From Terasakiella pusilla DSM 6293 (GTDB lineage: Bacteria > Pseudomonadota > Alphaproteobacteria > Rhodospirillales > Terasakiellaceae), in contig NZ_JHYO01000002.1 in NCBI RefSeq assembly GCF_000688235.1, positions 1 to 64,000 of the forward strand: a DNA stretch of 64,000 nucleotides, in the 5' to 3' direction. This document shows, piece after piece, positions 43,965 to 53,553 of the stretch (within the stretch, counting starts at the first letter, position 1; each line of letters begins with the position of its first letter). The position numbers were made by a program, and so were the translations under genes. The notes beneath the pieces were generated by a model. It was not told where the DNA came from, ran no database searches, and was given only the letters and a program-made list of their open reading frames with translations.

Positions 43965-44182
43965 ACCTGTCCTTTTCCGGCGGATCCTATGGCGGCGATA
44001 ATTCCAAAATCGAAGATGATGCGGTTTTGGAATGTAAAATCTGCTGGCATGTCTATGACCCGAAAGAAGGGGATGACTATTGGCAAATCCCGGCAGGCAC
44101 ACCGTTTTCAAAACTGCCGGACCATTGGAGCTGCCCAAACTGTGATGGGCGGCGCGAAGACTTTATGGTGGTGGCCGAATGA
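43961..44182 (+). CDS. hupI: hydrogenase-associated rubredoxin HupI
   Basis: A 73-residue rubredoxin with two CxxC pairs, CKIC and CPNC, and the WxIPAGTPFSKLPDHWSCP core. HupI/HoxR is needed for small-subunit cluster maturation in air, so it fits the O2-tolerant signature in HupS. It overlaps genes on both sides by four bases. Confidence 0.94.
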   Translation: MNLSFSGGSYGGDNSKIEDDAVLECKICWHVYDPKEGDDYWQIPAGTPFSKLPDHWSCPNCDGRREDFMVVAE

Positions 44183-44793
44183 TCACACCGGCATCAAAAA
44201 TCGAACTGAAACTTGAAACAGCTTATCGCCTGATTGAGCGCGAACGCATGGACGGCGTGCCGATCCTGAACGCGTGCCTTGAGGTGCAGGCGGTGGATTT
44301 TCGATTGTATCAGGGCATGTGGCTGGGCGTGGTCATTACGCCCTGGTTCATGAACCTGATGTTGGTGCCGGATCAGGTGGAAGATCCAAGTGTGTGGGAC
44401 AAAGAGATCGGCGATAAACGCTCCTTTGATTTTCCCGCCGGACAGTTTGAGTTCATTTTCGGTGAAGACAGTCTGATCGGGAAATATTATAGCTGTTCGC
44501 TCTATTCCCCCATGTTTGATTTTGGTGATCAGGAAACCGCTGTGTTGACCGCGCGCGGCGTTTTGGAAATTGCCATGAAACCTGCCGAGATTGACGAGCT
44601 GGATGTGGAGCGCGAAAACAGCAAACGCATGGAAGAGATTTGGTCACGCGATGAAGACGTTGAAGAAGCGCAGCAGCCACCTGTCGAGGGATCGTTAGCC
44701 AAAGGCGAAGAACCCGACCTGTCACGCCGATCTTTCTTAGGGATGAAGAAGACACAACCCGTGCCTGCTGTGGATGAAGGGACGCAAGCGTGA
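44179..44793 (+). CDS. hupJ: [NiFe]-hydrogenase assembly chaperone, HybE/HupJ family
   Basis: A 204-residue protein. GVPILNACLEVQAVDF, LGVVITPWFMNLMLVP and the later YYSCSLYSPMFDF are the HybE/HoxT core. The last 60 residues are charged and variable. It is thought to bridge small and large subunits before Tat export. Overlaps hupI and hupK. Confidence 0.9.
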   Translation: MITPASKIELKLETAYRLIERERMDGVPILNACLEVQAVDFRLYQGMWLGVVITPWFMNLMLVPDQVEDPSVWDKEIGDKRSFDFPAGQFEFIFGEDSLIGKYYSCSLYSPMFDFGDQETAVLTARGVLEIAMKPAEIDELDVERENSKRMEEIWSRDEDVEEAQQPPVEGSLAKGEEPDLSRRSFLGMKKTQPVPAVDEGTQA

Positions 44794-45953
44794 TGGAACA
44801 GCGCCTGAGTTTTGATATCACCCGCACGACAGGGGAGGTGCAGTTAAAAGCCCAACTGCCCGGTGACTTGGCGAGTAACTTTGTCGGGCAGGATATTACC
44901 GATGTCGTGCAAAAAATTCCGTTGCTGTTTAGTGTCTGTGGGGCGGCGCAAGGGTACGTGGCGACCCAGACGGCGGAAACGATTTTACGAGCTGATGCGG
45001 CGTTTGATCGACAGCGCGCATCGGCGCGGGCGTTGCTGGTATTGGCGGAAAAAGGTCGGGAATATGTCCTGCGTTTGTTGATGGAAGCCGCAACCTTGTG
45101 CGGTGACAAACCCGGCTTGTCCCGGTTTGCCGCAACTCAGGACTGGCGAGCACGGTTGAGTGAGGCCGGATTTGGGGAGGGCAACCCCTTTGATCTGTTT
45201 GTCTCCGTCGATTTGGATCAGGATAGGCTCAATGAACTTATCAACGAAATTGAGGGCTATCTGGTGCACACCGTGTTTGATCGCTTGCTCATGGATTGGC
45301 AAAACATCAGCGATGTTGCGACTTTACAGAATTGGACGCAGACATCCGTAAGTGGGGTGGCACGTTTGCTGACCCATTTGTGGTCCCTTGAAAAAGGTGC
45401 ACCAGACGATAACCAGATTGTCGCTTTAGGTGCTCTGTCCGGTGCGTTGATGTTTGAAAGGGTGAATAAAGCTTCCTTTCGGGCCTCGCCTTTGATTGAT
45501 GGGCAAGCGGTGGAGACAGGCGCGTTGGCGCGCCAGAAAGACCATCCGTTGATTAAAGCCTTGTTCGCCCATTATGGGCGCGGTGTCTTGGTGCGCTATG
45601 TGGCGCGATTGATCGAACTTGCGATGCTCCCCCAACAAATGCGTGCGCTTTTGGACGGGCAGGGGAGAACGCATGAGGGTTTGTGTCAGACGACATGCAT
45701 GGGCGAGGGGCAGGCGATTTCAAGTCTGGAAACGGCGCGCGGGCGGCTTTATCATGTGATCACGCTGGCAGGACAAAAGGTTTGCGATTATAAAATCCTG
45801 TCACCGACACATTGGAATTTCCACGCAAGCTCCATCGCCGTGGAAAAGTTGAAAGAGATAACAGCGCAAAATGCTGACGAGATGAAAGAAAAAGCAGGTA
45901 TCCTCATTCGCGCGATTGATCCCTGCGTCCAGTATGATGTGAGGGTCCACTGA
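44793..45953 (+). CDS. hupK: hydrogenase assembly scaffold HupK (degenerate large-subunit homologue)
   Basis: A 386-residue relative of HupL. Only one cysteine of the first CxxC remains (SVCGAAQGYVA), and the C-terminal block reads DPCVQYD in place of DPCxxC. It cannot hold a NiFe site; HupK/HoxV is proposed to carry the Fe(CN)2CO unit to HupL. ATG 44793 is inside the hupJ stop (TGATG). Confidence 0.9.
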   Translation: MEQRLSFDITRTTGEVQLKAQLPGDLASNFVGQDITDVVQKIPLLFSVCGAAQGYVATQTAETILRADAAFDRQRASARALLVLAEKGREYVLRLLMEAATLCGDKPGLSRFAATQDWRARLSEAGFGEGNPFDLFVSVDLDQDRLNELINEIEGYLVHTVFDRLLMDWQNISDVATLQNWTQTSVSGVARLLTHLWSLEKGAPDDNQIVALGALSGALMFERVNKASFRASPLIDGQAVETGALARQKDHPLIKALFAHYGRGVLVRYVARLIELAMLPQQMRALLDGQGRTHEGLCQTTCMGEGQAISSLETARGRLYHVITLAGQKVCDYKILSPTHWNFHASSIAVEKLKEITAQNADEMKEKAGILIRAIDPCVQYDVRVH

Positions 45954-46294
45954 TGCACGAAATGTCCATTTGCGAAAGTATCCTGCAGATCATGGAAGAT
46001 CAGGCACAGGCACAAAACTTTACCAAGATCGAAAAAGTGCGCCTTGAAATCGGCCCCTTTAGTGGTGTGGAACTGGAAGCCTTGCGCTTTGGTTTTGAGG
46101 TCGTCACCCGCAACACACTGGCCGAGAACTGCGTGCTGGAAATTATCGAAACCAAAGGGCAGGCATGGTGCATGGAATGTGCCGACACCGTCCAGATTAA
46201 TGAACGATATGAAGCGTGCCCCAAATGTGGCGGGCACCAATTACAAGTCAGCTCTGGGGATGAACTCAGGATCAAAGACATGGAGGTCAACTAA
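45953..46294 (+). CDS. hypA: hydrogenase nickel insertion protein HypA
   Basis: A 113-residue nickel metallochaperone. [11 protein letters not shown] carries the N-terminal His2 nickel ligand, and two CxxC pairs (CMEC, CPKC) form the zinc site. It passes nickel from HypB to the large subunit. It overlaps hupK and hypB by one base each. Confidence 0.96.
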   Translation: MHEMSICESILQIMEDQAQAQNFTKIEKVRLEIGPFSGVELEALRFGFEVVTRNTLAENCVLEIIETKGQAWCMECADTVQINERYEACPKCGGHQLQVSSGDELRIKDMEVN

Positions 46295-47190
46295 TGTGTA
46301 CAGTTTGCGGGTGTGCCCCCGGTGAGGCAAAGATCGACGGTCAGGACCTCATCCATGACCATGACCATCATGACCACGATCATCACCACCATGATCATGC
46401 GCACGATCATCATCACGGCGATGACCATTCCCATGTGCATGTGGACGGGCATACCCATCATTATGGTCATGGGCCTGCTCACGCCCACGCCCCCGGCTTG
46501 TCCCAAAGCCGCATGGTGGAGATTGAACAAAACATTCTGTCTAAAAACGACAGGTACGCCGATAAAAACCGTGCGCAGTTTGCGGCTCAGTCGATCTTTA
46601 CACTCAACCTCGTCTCCTCACCCGGGTCCGGCAAAACCACCTTGCTGACCCGCACCTTGACGGATATGAAAAACGATCACAGTCTGTATGTCATCGAAGG
46701 CGATCAACAAACCGCCAATGATGCGGAACGTATCCGCGCAACCGAAGTCCCCGCCTTGCAAATCAATACGGGCAAAGGCTGTCATCTGGATGCCCATATG
46801 GTCGGGCATGGGCTGGAAAGTCTAGGCGTTGCTGACAATTCCATCCTGTTTATCGAAAATGTTGGCAATTTGGTGTGCCCTGCCGGGTTTGATCTGGGGG
46901 AAGCCCATAAGGTCGTGATCCTGTCGGTGACGGAAGGGGAGGATAAGCCCCTTAAATATCCCGATATGTTCCATGCCGCCGATATCATGATCCTGACCAA
47001 GACGGATCTGTTACCTTATCTGGATTTTGATGTGGAGGCCTGTCTTGAAAATGCGCGCAAGATCAATCCGAAGATCAAGGTCTTCCAGCTTTCCTCCAAA
47101 ACGGGGGAAGGGATGAAGGATTGGTATGACTGGATCGAAGCTCAAAAAAATCAGACGGCTGCCACAACTGCCAACGTTTTGGGGGAATAA
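46294..47190 (+). CDS. hypB: hydrogenase nickel incorporation GTPase HypB, with histidine-rich N-terminus
   Basis: A 298-residue GTPase. The N-terminus has the CxxC-type [11 protein letters not shown] and then a stretch (about 18-70) with more than 25 histidines, a nickel store known in HypB of rhizobia. The GTPase core shows [38 protein letters not shown] and TKTDLLPY. No nickel permease gene is in the cluster, so this His-rich part may buffer the supply. Confidence 0.97.
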   Translation: MCTVCGCAPGEAKIDGQDLIHDHDHHDHDHHHHDHAHDHHHGDDHSHVHVDGHTHHYGHGPAHAHAPGLSQSRMVEIEQNILSKNDRYADKNRAQFAAQSIFTLNLVSSPGSGKTTLLTRTLTDMKNDHSLYVIEGDQQTANDAERIRATEVPALQINTGKGCHLDAHMVGHGLESLGVADNSILFIENVGNLVCPAGFDLGEAHKVVILSVTEGEDKPLKYPDMFHAADIMILTKTDLLPYLDFDVEACLENARKINPKIKVFQLSSKTGEGMKDWYDWIEAQKNQTAATTANVLGE

Positions 47191-47193
47191 ATC

Positions 47194-47442
47194 ATGTGCC
47201 TTGCCATACCTGTTGAAATTGTCAGCATCAAAGCCGACGATGAAACTGCGCTGGTGTCCCTAAATGGGATTAAAAAAGAAATCTCCATTGCTTTGGTTGA
47301 TGATGTGGAAGTCGGTGATTTTGTGCTTTTGCATGTGGGCTACGCGCTCAACAAAATCAGCCCGGAAGAGGCCGAACGCACCCTTGCCATCATGGCGGAA
47401 AGTGGCGTGATTGAACAAACCGTGCGGGAGAACCTGTCATGA
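47194..47442 (+). CDS. hypC: hydrogenase assembly chaperone HypC
   Basis: An 82-residue chaperone beginning MCLAIPVEIVS with the essential Cys2. VGDFVLLHVGYALNKI is the family core. It pairs with HypD to assemble the iron centre. It overlaps hypD by four bases. Confidence 0.96.
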   Translation: MCLAIPVEIVSIKADDETALVSLNGIKKEISIALVDDVEVGDFVLLHVGYALNKISPEEAERTLAIMAESGVIEQTVRENLS

Positions 47443-48587
47443 AATATGTAAACGAATTTCGCCAGAAAGACCTCGCCCGCACCATCGCGCAAAATATCGC
47501 CGCCGAAGTGCGCCCGGGTCGGGACTATCACATCATGGAATTTTGCGGCGGCCACACCCATGCGATCTTTCGCTATGGGGTGCAGGATTTGATGCCGGAT
47601 AATGTGCATTTTGTCCATGGGCCGGGCTGTCCTGTCTGTGTGCTGCCCATCCCGCGCATTGATAATGCGATCGAGCTTTGCGAAAAACATAATGTGATCC
47701 TCTGTACCTATGGGGATATGATGCGGGTGCCGGCGAGCAAGAAAAAAAGCCTGATTAAAGCGAAGGCCGAAGGCGCGGATGTGCGCATGGTTTATTCCAC
47801 GCAGGATGCTTTAGAGATCGCGCGCAAAAACCCGGACCGCGAAGTCGTCTTTTTCGCCATTGGGTTTGAAACCACAACCCCGCCGACCGCCCTTGCCTTG
47901 CGCCAAGCAAAAAAGGAAGGGTTGATGAACTTTTCCGTCTTTTGCAACCATGTGCTGACCCCGTCTGCCATCGGGCATATTCTGGACAGTGAGGATGCGG
48001 TGGCTGATCCGGCGGTCAAACTTGATGGCTTCCTCGGCCCGTCCCATGTGAGTTCGGTGATCGGCAGCCAGCCTTATGAGGCGGCGGTTGCCAAATACAA
48101 AAAGCCCGTTGTGATCGCTGGCTTTGAACCGTTGGACGTGATGCAAGCAAGTCTGATGCTGATCCGCCAGATCAATGACGGGCGTTGCGAGGTGGAGAAT
48201 GAATATAACCGCGTTGTCACCCGTGAAGGCAACTTGAAAGCCCAAAAGCTGGTCGCAGAAACGTTCGAGCTGCGCGACGGCTTTGAATGGCGTGGTCTGG
48301 GGTGGATGGAAAAAAGTGCGCTCAAGATCAAGCCCGCCTTTGCCGATTGGGATGCTGAAAGGCGTTTTGAGTTAAGTGAAAGTAAGGGCAAAGACGTCAA
48401 AGGCTGTGCGTGTCCTGAAATTCTGCGTGGCCTAAAAAAACCGCTGGACTGTAAACTGTTTGGCACCATCTGCACGCCGGAAAATCCGCAAGGGTCTTGT
48501 ATGGTATCCTCAGAAGGATCTTGCGCGGCCTATTGGTCCTACGGGCGTTTTCGGGGCGGCGATGAAGGTAAGGAGACAGCGGCATGA
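47439..48587 (+). CDS. hypD: hydrogenase iron-centre assembly protein HypD
   Basis: A 382-residue 4Fe-4S scaffold. MEFCGGHTHAIFRYG, FVHGPGCPVCVLP and the C-terminal Cys-rich CTPENPQGSCMVSSEGSC (cluster ligands) are all intact. It binds HypC and receives CN ligands from HypE. Overlaps hypE by four bases. Confidence 0.97.
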   Translation: MKYVNEFRQKDLARTIAQNIAAEVRPGRDYHIMEFCGGHTHAIFRYGVQDLMPDNVHFVHGPGCPVCVLPIPRIDNAIELCEKHNVILCTYGDMMRVPASKKKSLIKAKAEGADVRMVYSTQDALEIARKNPDREVVFFAIGFETTTPPTALALRQAKKEGLMNFSVFCNHVLTPSAIGHILDSEDAVADPAVKLDGFLGPSHVSSVIGSQPYEAAVAKYKKPVVIAGFEPLDVMQASLMLIRQINDGRCEVENEYNRVVTREGNLKAQKLVAETFELRDGFEWRGLGWMEKSALKIKPAFADWDAERRFELSESKGKDVKGCACPEILRGLKKPLDCKLFGTICTPENPQGSCMVSSEGSCAAYWSYGRFRGGDEGKETAA

Positions 48588-49639
48588 ACCAGATCACAAA
48601 GCGTTTTCAAAACAAGCTGAACATTGCTTCTGGTCGTGTGGATATGACCCACGGCGCAGGCGGTCGCGCCATGAACGATCTGATCGAACAGTTGTTCCAT
48701 AAACATTTGCACAATGACTATCTGGATCAAAAAAACGATCAGGCGATCTTGCCGGCCCCGGCTGCCCATGAACGTCTGGTCATCAGCACCGACAGCCATG
48801 TTGTCTCGCCGGTCTTTTTCCCCGGTGGGGATATCGGATCGTTGTCGGTTCATGGCACGGTAAACGATGTCGCCATGTCTGGGGCGCGCCCGCTTTATCT
48901 GTCTGCCGGATTTATTTTGGAAGAAGGCTTTCCCTTAGCCGACCTTGAAAAGATCGTGATCTCTATGGCAAAGGCCGCCCGCGATGCAGGTGTTGCGATT
49001 GTCACAGGCGATACAAAGGTGGTTGAAAAAGGTAAAGGCGATGGCGTCTTTATCAGCACAACAGGGGTGGGCGTGGTGCCCAATGACCTTGATATCTCAG
49101 GGGCAAACGCAAAGGCTGGGGATGCAGTATTGGTAAATGGGACCATTGGGGATCACGGTGTTGCCATCATGTCCCACCGCGAAAATCTGGCCTTTGAAAC
49201 CGAGATTGTATCTGATAGCGCGGCCCTAAACGGGCTGATTGCCGATATGGTCGCGGCTGTGCCGGATATCCATGTGTTGCGTGACCCGACCCGGGGCGGG
49301 CTGGCGTCCACGTTAAATGAAATTGCCCAACAGTCCCAAGTCGGTATAAAACTGCGCGAAGATGATATCCCCGTGCGCGCGGATGTGCAGGCGGCCTGTG
49401 AATTTTTGGGGCTGGATGCACTGTATGTCGCCAATGAAGGCAAGGTGATTGTGATTTGCCCGCAAGAACAGGCCGACGCAGCCTTAAAGGTGATGCGCGC
49501 GCACCCGTTGGGGAAAGAGGCCGCGCAGATCGGGGTGGTCCATGACGATAAAGACCATTTTGTCACCATGGAAACCGTCTTTGGCGGCGGGCGCATTGTA
49601 GATTGGCTCAACGGTGAACAACTGCCGCGGATTTGCTGA
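48584..49639 (+). CDS. hypE: carbamoyl dehydratase HypE
   Basis: A 351-residue member of the PurM/ThiL superfamily. MTHGAGGRAMNDL, HGTVNDVAMSGARPLYLS and VLRDPTRGGLAS are present. It ends PRIC; the last Cys carries the thiocarboxamide that becomes cyanide. The carbamoyl donor protein HypF lies at the end of the cluster rather than beside hypE. Confidence 0.97.
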   Translation: MNQITKRFQNKLNIASGRVDMTHGAGGRAMNDLIEQLFHKHLHNDYLDQKNDQAILPAPAAHERLVISTDSHVVSPVFFPGGDIGSLSVHGTVNDVAMSGARPLYLSAGFILEEGFPLADLEKIVISMAKAARDAGVAIVTGDTKVVEKGKGDGVFISTTGVGVVPNDLDISGANAKAGDAVLVNGTIGDHGVAIMSHRENLAFETEIVSDSAALNGLIADMVAAVPDIHVLRDPTRGGLASTLNEIAQQSQVGIKLREDDIPVRADVQAACEFLGLDALYVANEGKVIVICPQEQADAALKVMRAHPLGKEAAQIGVVHDDKDHFVTMETVFGGGRIVDWLNGEQLPRIC

Positions 49640-49654
49640 GGATTTGGAAGAAAG

Positions 49655-51139
49655 ATGACAGAGACAGTCGCAAACATCCTGATTATTGATGATGAAGTTC
49701 GCTCGCTTGAAACGTTGGAGCGAACCCTGTCATTTGATTTCAACATCTATACCGCGTCTAGCATTGATCAGGCCCGACAAATTCTGGCGGATGAATGGGT
49801 GCAAATTATCCTGTGTGACCAGTTGATGCCGGAAATGACAGGCGTGGAATTTTTGCAGGAAGTGCGCGAAAAATGGCCCGAAACCATTCGGATTATCATA
49901 TCGGGCTATACCGAAGCTGAAGATATCATCACCGGGATCAACCAAGCGGGCATCTATCAATATATCACCAAGCCGTGGCAGCCGGACAATCTGATCCTGA
50001 CCTTGCAAAATGCGGTCAACCTGTTTGAACTGCAACGCCAGAACGAACTGTTGGCGATTGAGCTGAAAATGACCGCTGATAGTGCTCAGCGGATCATCAA
50101 CGCCAGACGCAACCGCCTGAAAGATGCCTATAAAGATGACAACGGGATCATACGGGCGGAAAACAGTCCGATGGATCATGTGTGTGATCAGATCAGACAA
50201 ATCGCTGGCTATGATGTATCCGTCTTGTTGTGTGGTGAATCTGGGACGGGCAAAGAGCTGGCGGCACGTGCGCTCCATTATAATTCGCTGCGGTGGGACA
50301 AAGCTTTTGTGGTGGAAAATTGCGGCGCCTTGCCCGATGAACTGCTGGAAAGTGAGCTGTTCGGTCATAAAAAAGGCGCCTTTACAGGGGCGGTGAACGA
50401 CCATACGGGGTTGTTTGAACGTGCAGACGGCGGGACCGTCTTTTTGGATGAAATCGGCGAGGTGTCCCAAGCCTTTCAGGTGAAGTTGCTGCGCGTCTTG
50501 CAGGAAGGGGAGATCCGACCCGTGGGCGCGACACGCACGCGCAAAATCGATGTGCGGGTGATTGCAGCGACTAATCGGGACTTGGAACAGGAAGTGCGCG
50601 AGGGGCGTTTTCGAAAAGATTTGTATTTCCGCCTTGCTGCGATGACCATCCAGTTGCCGCCGTTGGGGGAACGGCGCGACGATATCCCTGTGCTGGCAAC
50701 TTACCTGCTGGAACAGGCCATGAAAAACCTGAATAAAAAAGTCACCGGGATCAGCAGCGAAGCGATGGAATGCCTGAAGACCTATCACTGGTCCGGTAAT
50801 GTGCGTGAACTGCAAAATGAAGTGCAGCGCATGTTGGTGATGGGTAAGGAAAATGAGGTCTTGGGCGCGGATTTACTGTCGCCGCGCGTTCTGATGTCCG
50901 TCACACCGGATGAGCAGCAGGGAATGTCGCTGCTGAGTTCCTTTGACGGGACGTTGAAAGAACGTATCGAAAATATCGAAGTTAAAATTCTATATGAGAC
51001 ATTGGTGCGCCATCGCTGGAACAAAACCAAGGCGGCGGAAGAATTGGGGCTGTCGCGGGTCGGTTTGCGTGGTAAGCTGGAACGCTATGGACTTGAAAAG
51101 GTTGAGCAACTGCCCGCCGCTGAGGCAGGCAATCGCTAA
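49655..51139 (+). CDS. hupR: NtrC-family response regulator HupR/HoxA, sigma-54 activator
   Basis: A 494-residue regulator. The receiver (about 6-125) has a phospho-acceptor Asp in IILCDQLMPEMTG. The AAA+ domain (about 165-395) has GESGTGKE (Walker A), LFGHKKGAFTGAV (the intact GAFTGA loop that contacts sigma-54) and GGTVFLDEIGE (Walker B). A Fis-type helix-turn-helix (about 448-480, WNKTKAAEELGLSRVGLRGKL) ends it. It should act on the two -24/-12 promoters of this cluster. R. capsulatus HupR, by contrast, works with sigma-70. Confidence 0.95.
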   Translation: MTETVANILIIDDEVRSLETLERTLSFDFNIYTASSIDQARQILADEWVQIILCDQLMPEMTGVEFLQEVREKWPETIRIIISGYTEAEDIITGINQAGIYQYITKPWQPDNLILTLQNAVNLFELQRQNELLAIELKMTADSAQRIINARRNRLKDAYKDDNGIIRAENSPMDHVCDQIRQIAGYDVSVLLCGESGTGKELAARALHYNSLRWDKAFVVENCGALPDELLESELFGHKKGAFTGAVNDHTGLFERADGGTVFLDEIGEVSQAFQVKLLRVLQEGEIRPVGATRTRKIDVRVIAATNRDLEQEVREGRFRKDLYFRLAAMTIQLPPLGERRDDIPVLATYLLEQAMKNLNKKVTGISSEAMECLKTYHWSGNVRELQNEVQRMLVMGKENEVLGADLLSPRVLMSVTPDEQQGMSLLSSFDGTLKERIENIEVKILYETLVRHRWNKTKAAEELGLSRVGLRGKLERYGLEKVEQLPAAEAGNR

Positions 51140-51159
51140 CGTCGAACGAAGGGCAAATC

Positions 51160-52530
51160 ATGGAACCGGCAGATAAATTTGCAGCGTCCCTGTCTCTTCT
51201 CGCTCCACATGCCGACGGGGGGCTTGACGGGGGTGATGACAATTCAGATGAAGTCTGGATTGACGTCATCCAGAAGATGGACGGGATTTATGCCGACCTG
51301 TTGACGTCCCAAGTTCAGCTGGAAGATAAAAACGAGGAACTGGAGGAAGCCCACCAGTTTATCGACAGTATCTTAAGTTCCATGACTGACGTGCTGGTGG
51401 TGTGTGATCTGGATTGCAATATCAAACAGGTCAATGCCGCACTGGTCAGCCTAACCGGGCGCGACAAGGATGATTTGCTGAAAAGACAGTTTGGTGATCT
51501 GGTCCATGAAAGTGATGTGGCGGGCTATCACCGTTTTTGTGACAGTATCCTTGATCACCGCGAATTAGCCGATTTTGAACTGTCCCTGACGGATGCAAAC
51601 GCGCGGGCGGTGCCCTTGTCCTTTAACTGTTCGTGGATGCGCGATCGGCGCAATCGGGTGGTGGGGCTGGTCATCATCGGGCGGTCCGTTGGGGAATTGA
51701 AGGCAGCGTACAGCAAACTGGATAAAGCCCACCAGAGCTTGCGTGAAACCCAGCAGCAGTTGATTTTTACCGAAAAGATGGCGGCCCTTGGTCGCTTGGT
51801 CGCTGGTGTTGCCCATGAACTGAATAACCCGATCAGCTTTATATCGGGCAATGCCTATGTGCTGAAACGCTACGGGCAAGTGCTGACCCAATATATTGAT
51901 GCGCTGGAAAGCCGCGCTGATTTGTCCGATTTGCAGGACACCCGCGAGCGCTTGAAGGTGGATAAGGTGCTGCATGACCTTGGCTCCCTCATCGAAGGCA
52001 CGGTGGAAGGGGTGGAACGGGTCAGCGATATCGTCCATGACCTGAAACGTTTTTCCTCCAAACAGTCAGAACCCAAAAGTGAGTTTGATCTGGTGCCTGT
52101 GGTTAATACCGCCAGCAATTGGGTGATCCGATCTGCCAAGGTAAAGCCTAAACTGTTTCATAATGTTGAAGGGCCGGTGCTTGCCATTGCCTTGAAAGGC
52201 TATGTCCATCAGATCGTGGTGAACCTGATCCAAAACTCGGTCGACATCTTGGATACGGTGGAAGACGGGGAAATCCATATCGGGTATCGCCGCGAAAACG
52301 GCTTTATCTGCGTAGAGGTACGCGATAACGGCCCCGGCATTGATGAAGATATTTTACCCCATATTTTTGAGCCGTTTTTTACCACCAAACCCATTGGCAA
52401 AGGCACGGGGCTTGGCCTGTCTGTCAGTTTCAATATGGCGGAAGAATTGGGTGGCAAGTTACTCTGTGCCAATCGTGCTGAGCGCGGGGCGCTTTTTACC
52501 CTGATGATCCCGATGAAGGAAGAAGGCTAG
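51160..52530 (+). CDS. hupT: H2-signalling histidine kinase HupT
   Basis: A soluble 456-residue kinase. A PAS domain (about 65-170, VVCDLDCNIKQVNAALVSLTG) and a coiled linker precede the H-box GVAHELNNPISF with H at about 217, then the ATP domain (NLIQNSVDI, DNGPGIDED, GKGTGLGLSVS). HupT/HoxJ is controlled by the sensing hydrogenase HupUV, encoded immediately downstream, and phosphorylates HupR. Confidence 0.94.
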   Translation: MEPADKFAASLSLLAPHADGGLDGGDDNSDEVWIDVIQKMDGIYADLLTSQVQLEDKNEELEEAHQFIDSILSSMTDVLVVCDLDCNIKQVNAALVSLTGRDKDDLLKRQFGDLVHESDVAGYHRFCDSILDHRELADFELSLTDANARAVPLSFNCSWMRDRRNRVVGLVIIGRSVGELKAAYSKLDKAHQSLRETQQQLIFTEKMAALGRLVAGVAHELNNPISFISGNAYVLKRYGQVLTQYIDALESRADLSDLQDTRERLKVDKVLHDLGSLIEGTVEGVERVSDIVHDLKRFSSKQSEPKSEFDLVPVVNTASNWVIRSAKVKPKLFHNVEGPVLAIALKGYVHQIVVNLIQNSVDILDTVEDGEIHIGYRRENGFICVEVRDNGPGIDEDILPHIFEPFFTTKPIGKGTGLGLSVSFNMAEELGGKLLCANRAERGALFTLMIPMKEEG

Positions 52531-53553
52531 ATGGCAAAAGCGATGATGCAAAAAAATATGCTCTGGCTACAGTCGGGCGGATGTGGCGGGTGCACCCTAT
52601 CTTTGATGTGCGCGGAATCACCGGATTTATTAACCGCGCTGGAACTTGCCAATATCCGTCTGGTGTCGCATCCCTCGCTTAATCAAGCCAGCGGGACGGA
52701 GACGATCAAGATCCTGCAAGATGTGCTGGATGGCAAGTTGCGCATTGATATCTTTTGCGTGGAAGGATCGATCCTGTTTGGCCCCAATGGGACAGGGCGC
52801 TTTCATATGGCAAGCGGATTTGACAATAAATCCATGAAGACCCTGATCGCGGAGATCTCTCAAGTCAGTGAATATGTGGTCGCGGTGGGCAGCTGTGCCG
52901 CCTTTGGCGGGATCACCGCAGGTGGGGCGAATGAGGTGGAAGCCCGCGGCATGGCCTTTGATGACGATATCGCAGGCGGCCTGTTGGGGAAAAAGTTTTT
53001 AAGCCGCGCAGGATTGCCGGTCATCAATATTTCCGGCTGTCCCATCCATCCCGATTGGGTGATGGAAACGCTCTATCAAATCGCCGCAGACAGTCTAACC
53101 CCTGCCGATCTGGATCATTTGGGGCGCCCGCGTTTTATCAGCAATAAGCTGGTGCATCACGGCTGTTCACGCAACGAATATTACGAGTTTAAAGCCAGTG
53201 CGGAAAAGCTCTGTGATCTGGGCTGTATGATGGAAAACCTTGGCTGCAAGGGCACGCAAGCGGCAGGTGACTGTAACATTCGCCCATGGAATGGCAGCGG
53301 GTCATGTATTTCTGGCGGCTATCCCTGCATTGCCTGTACGGAACCGGGCTTTGAAGAACCGGGCCATTCCTTTGTGGAGACGCCCAAGATTGCGGGCATT
53401 CCGGTGGGGTTGCCGACAGATATGCCCAAAGCGTGGTTTGTCGCGCTGGCCTCCCTTGCCAAGGCGGCGACCCCTAAACGCCTGAGTGTAAATGCCACAT
53501 CAGATAAAATCGCGATTGCGCCGATCAGTAAAAAACATAAAGGGAAGAGCTGA
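52531..53553 (+). CDS. hupU: regulatory (H2-sensing) hydrogenase small subunit
   Basis: A 340-residue iron-sulfur subunit without a Tat signal or membrane anchor, so it is cytoplasmic. The proximal cluster region QSGGCGGCTLSLMC (C18, C21) lacks the CTCC pattern of HupS. VGSCAAFGG and the later CxxC sets supply the other clusters. HupU/HoxB receives electrons from HupV and relays the H2 signal to HupT. Its ATG directly follows the hupT stop. Confidence 0.95.
   Translation: MAKAMMQKNMLWLQSGGCGGCTLSLMCAESPDLLTALELANIRLVSHPSLNQASGTETIKILQDVLDGKLRIDIFCVEGSILFGPNGTGRFHMASGFDNKSMKTLIAEISQVSEYVVAVGSCAAFGGITAGGANEVEARGMAFDDDIAGGLLGKKFLSRAGLPVINISGCPIHPDWVMETLYQIAADSLTPADLDHLGRPRFISNKLVHHGCSRNEYYEFKASAEKLCDLGCMMENLGCKGTQAAGDCNIRPWNGSGSCISGGYPCIACTEPGFEEPGHSFVETPKIAGIPVGLPTDMPKAWFVALASLAKAATPKRLSVNATSDKIAIAPISKKHKGKS

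Noticed and set aside
44793-45953. HupK as a second catalytic large subunit
   Set aside because: It lacks the complete CxxC pairs at both ends, so it cannot hold a NiFe site; it is kept as an assembly scaffold.
49730-50815. A 361-codon open frame on the minus strand across hupR
   Set aside because: Antisense shadow of the HupR coding sequence with no motifs.
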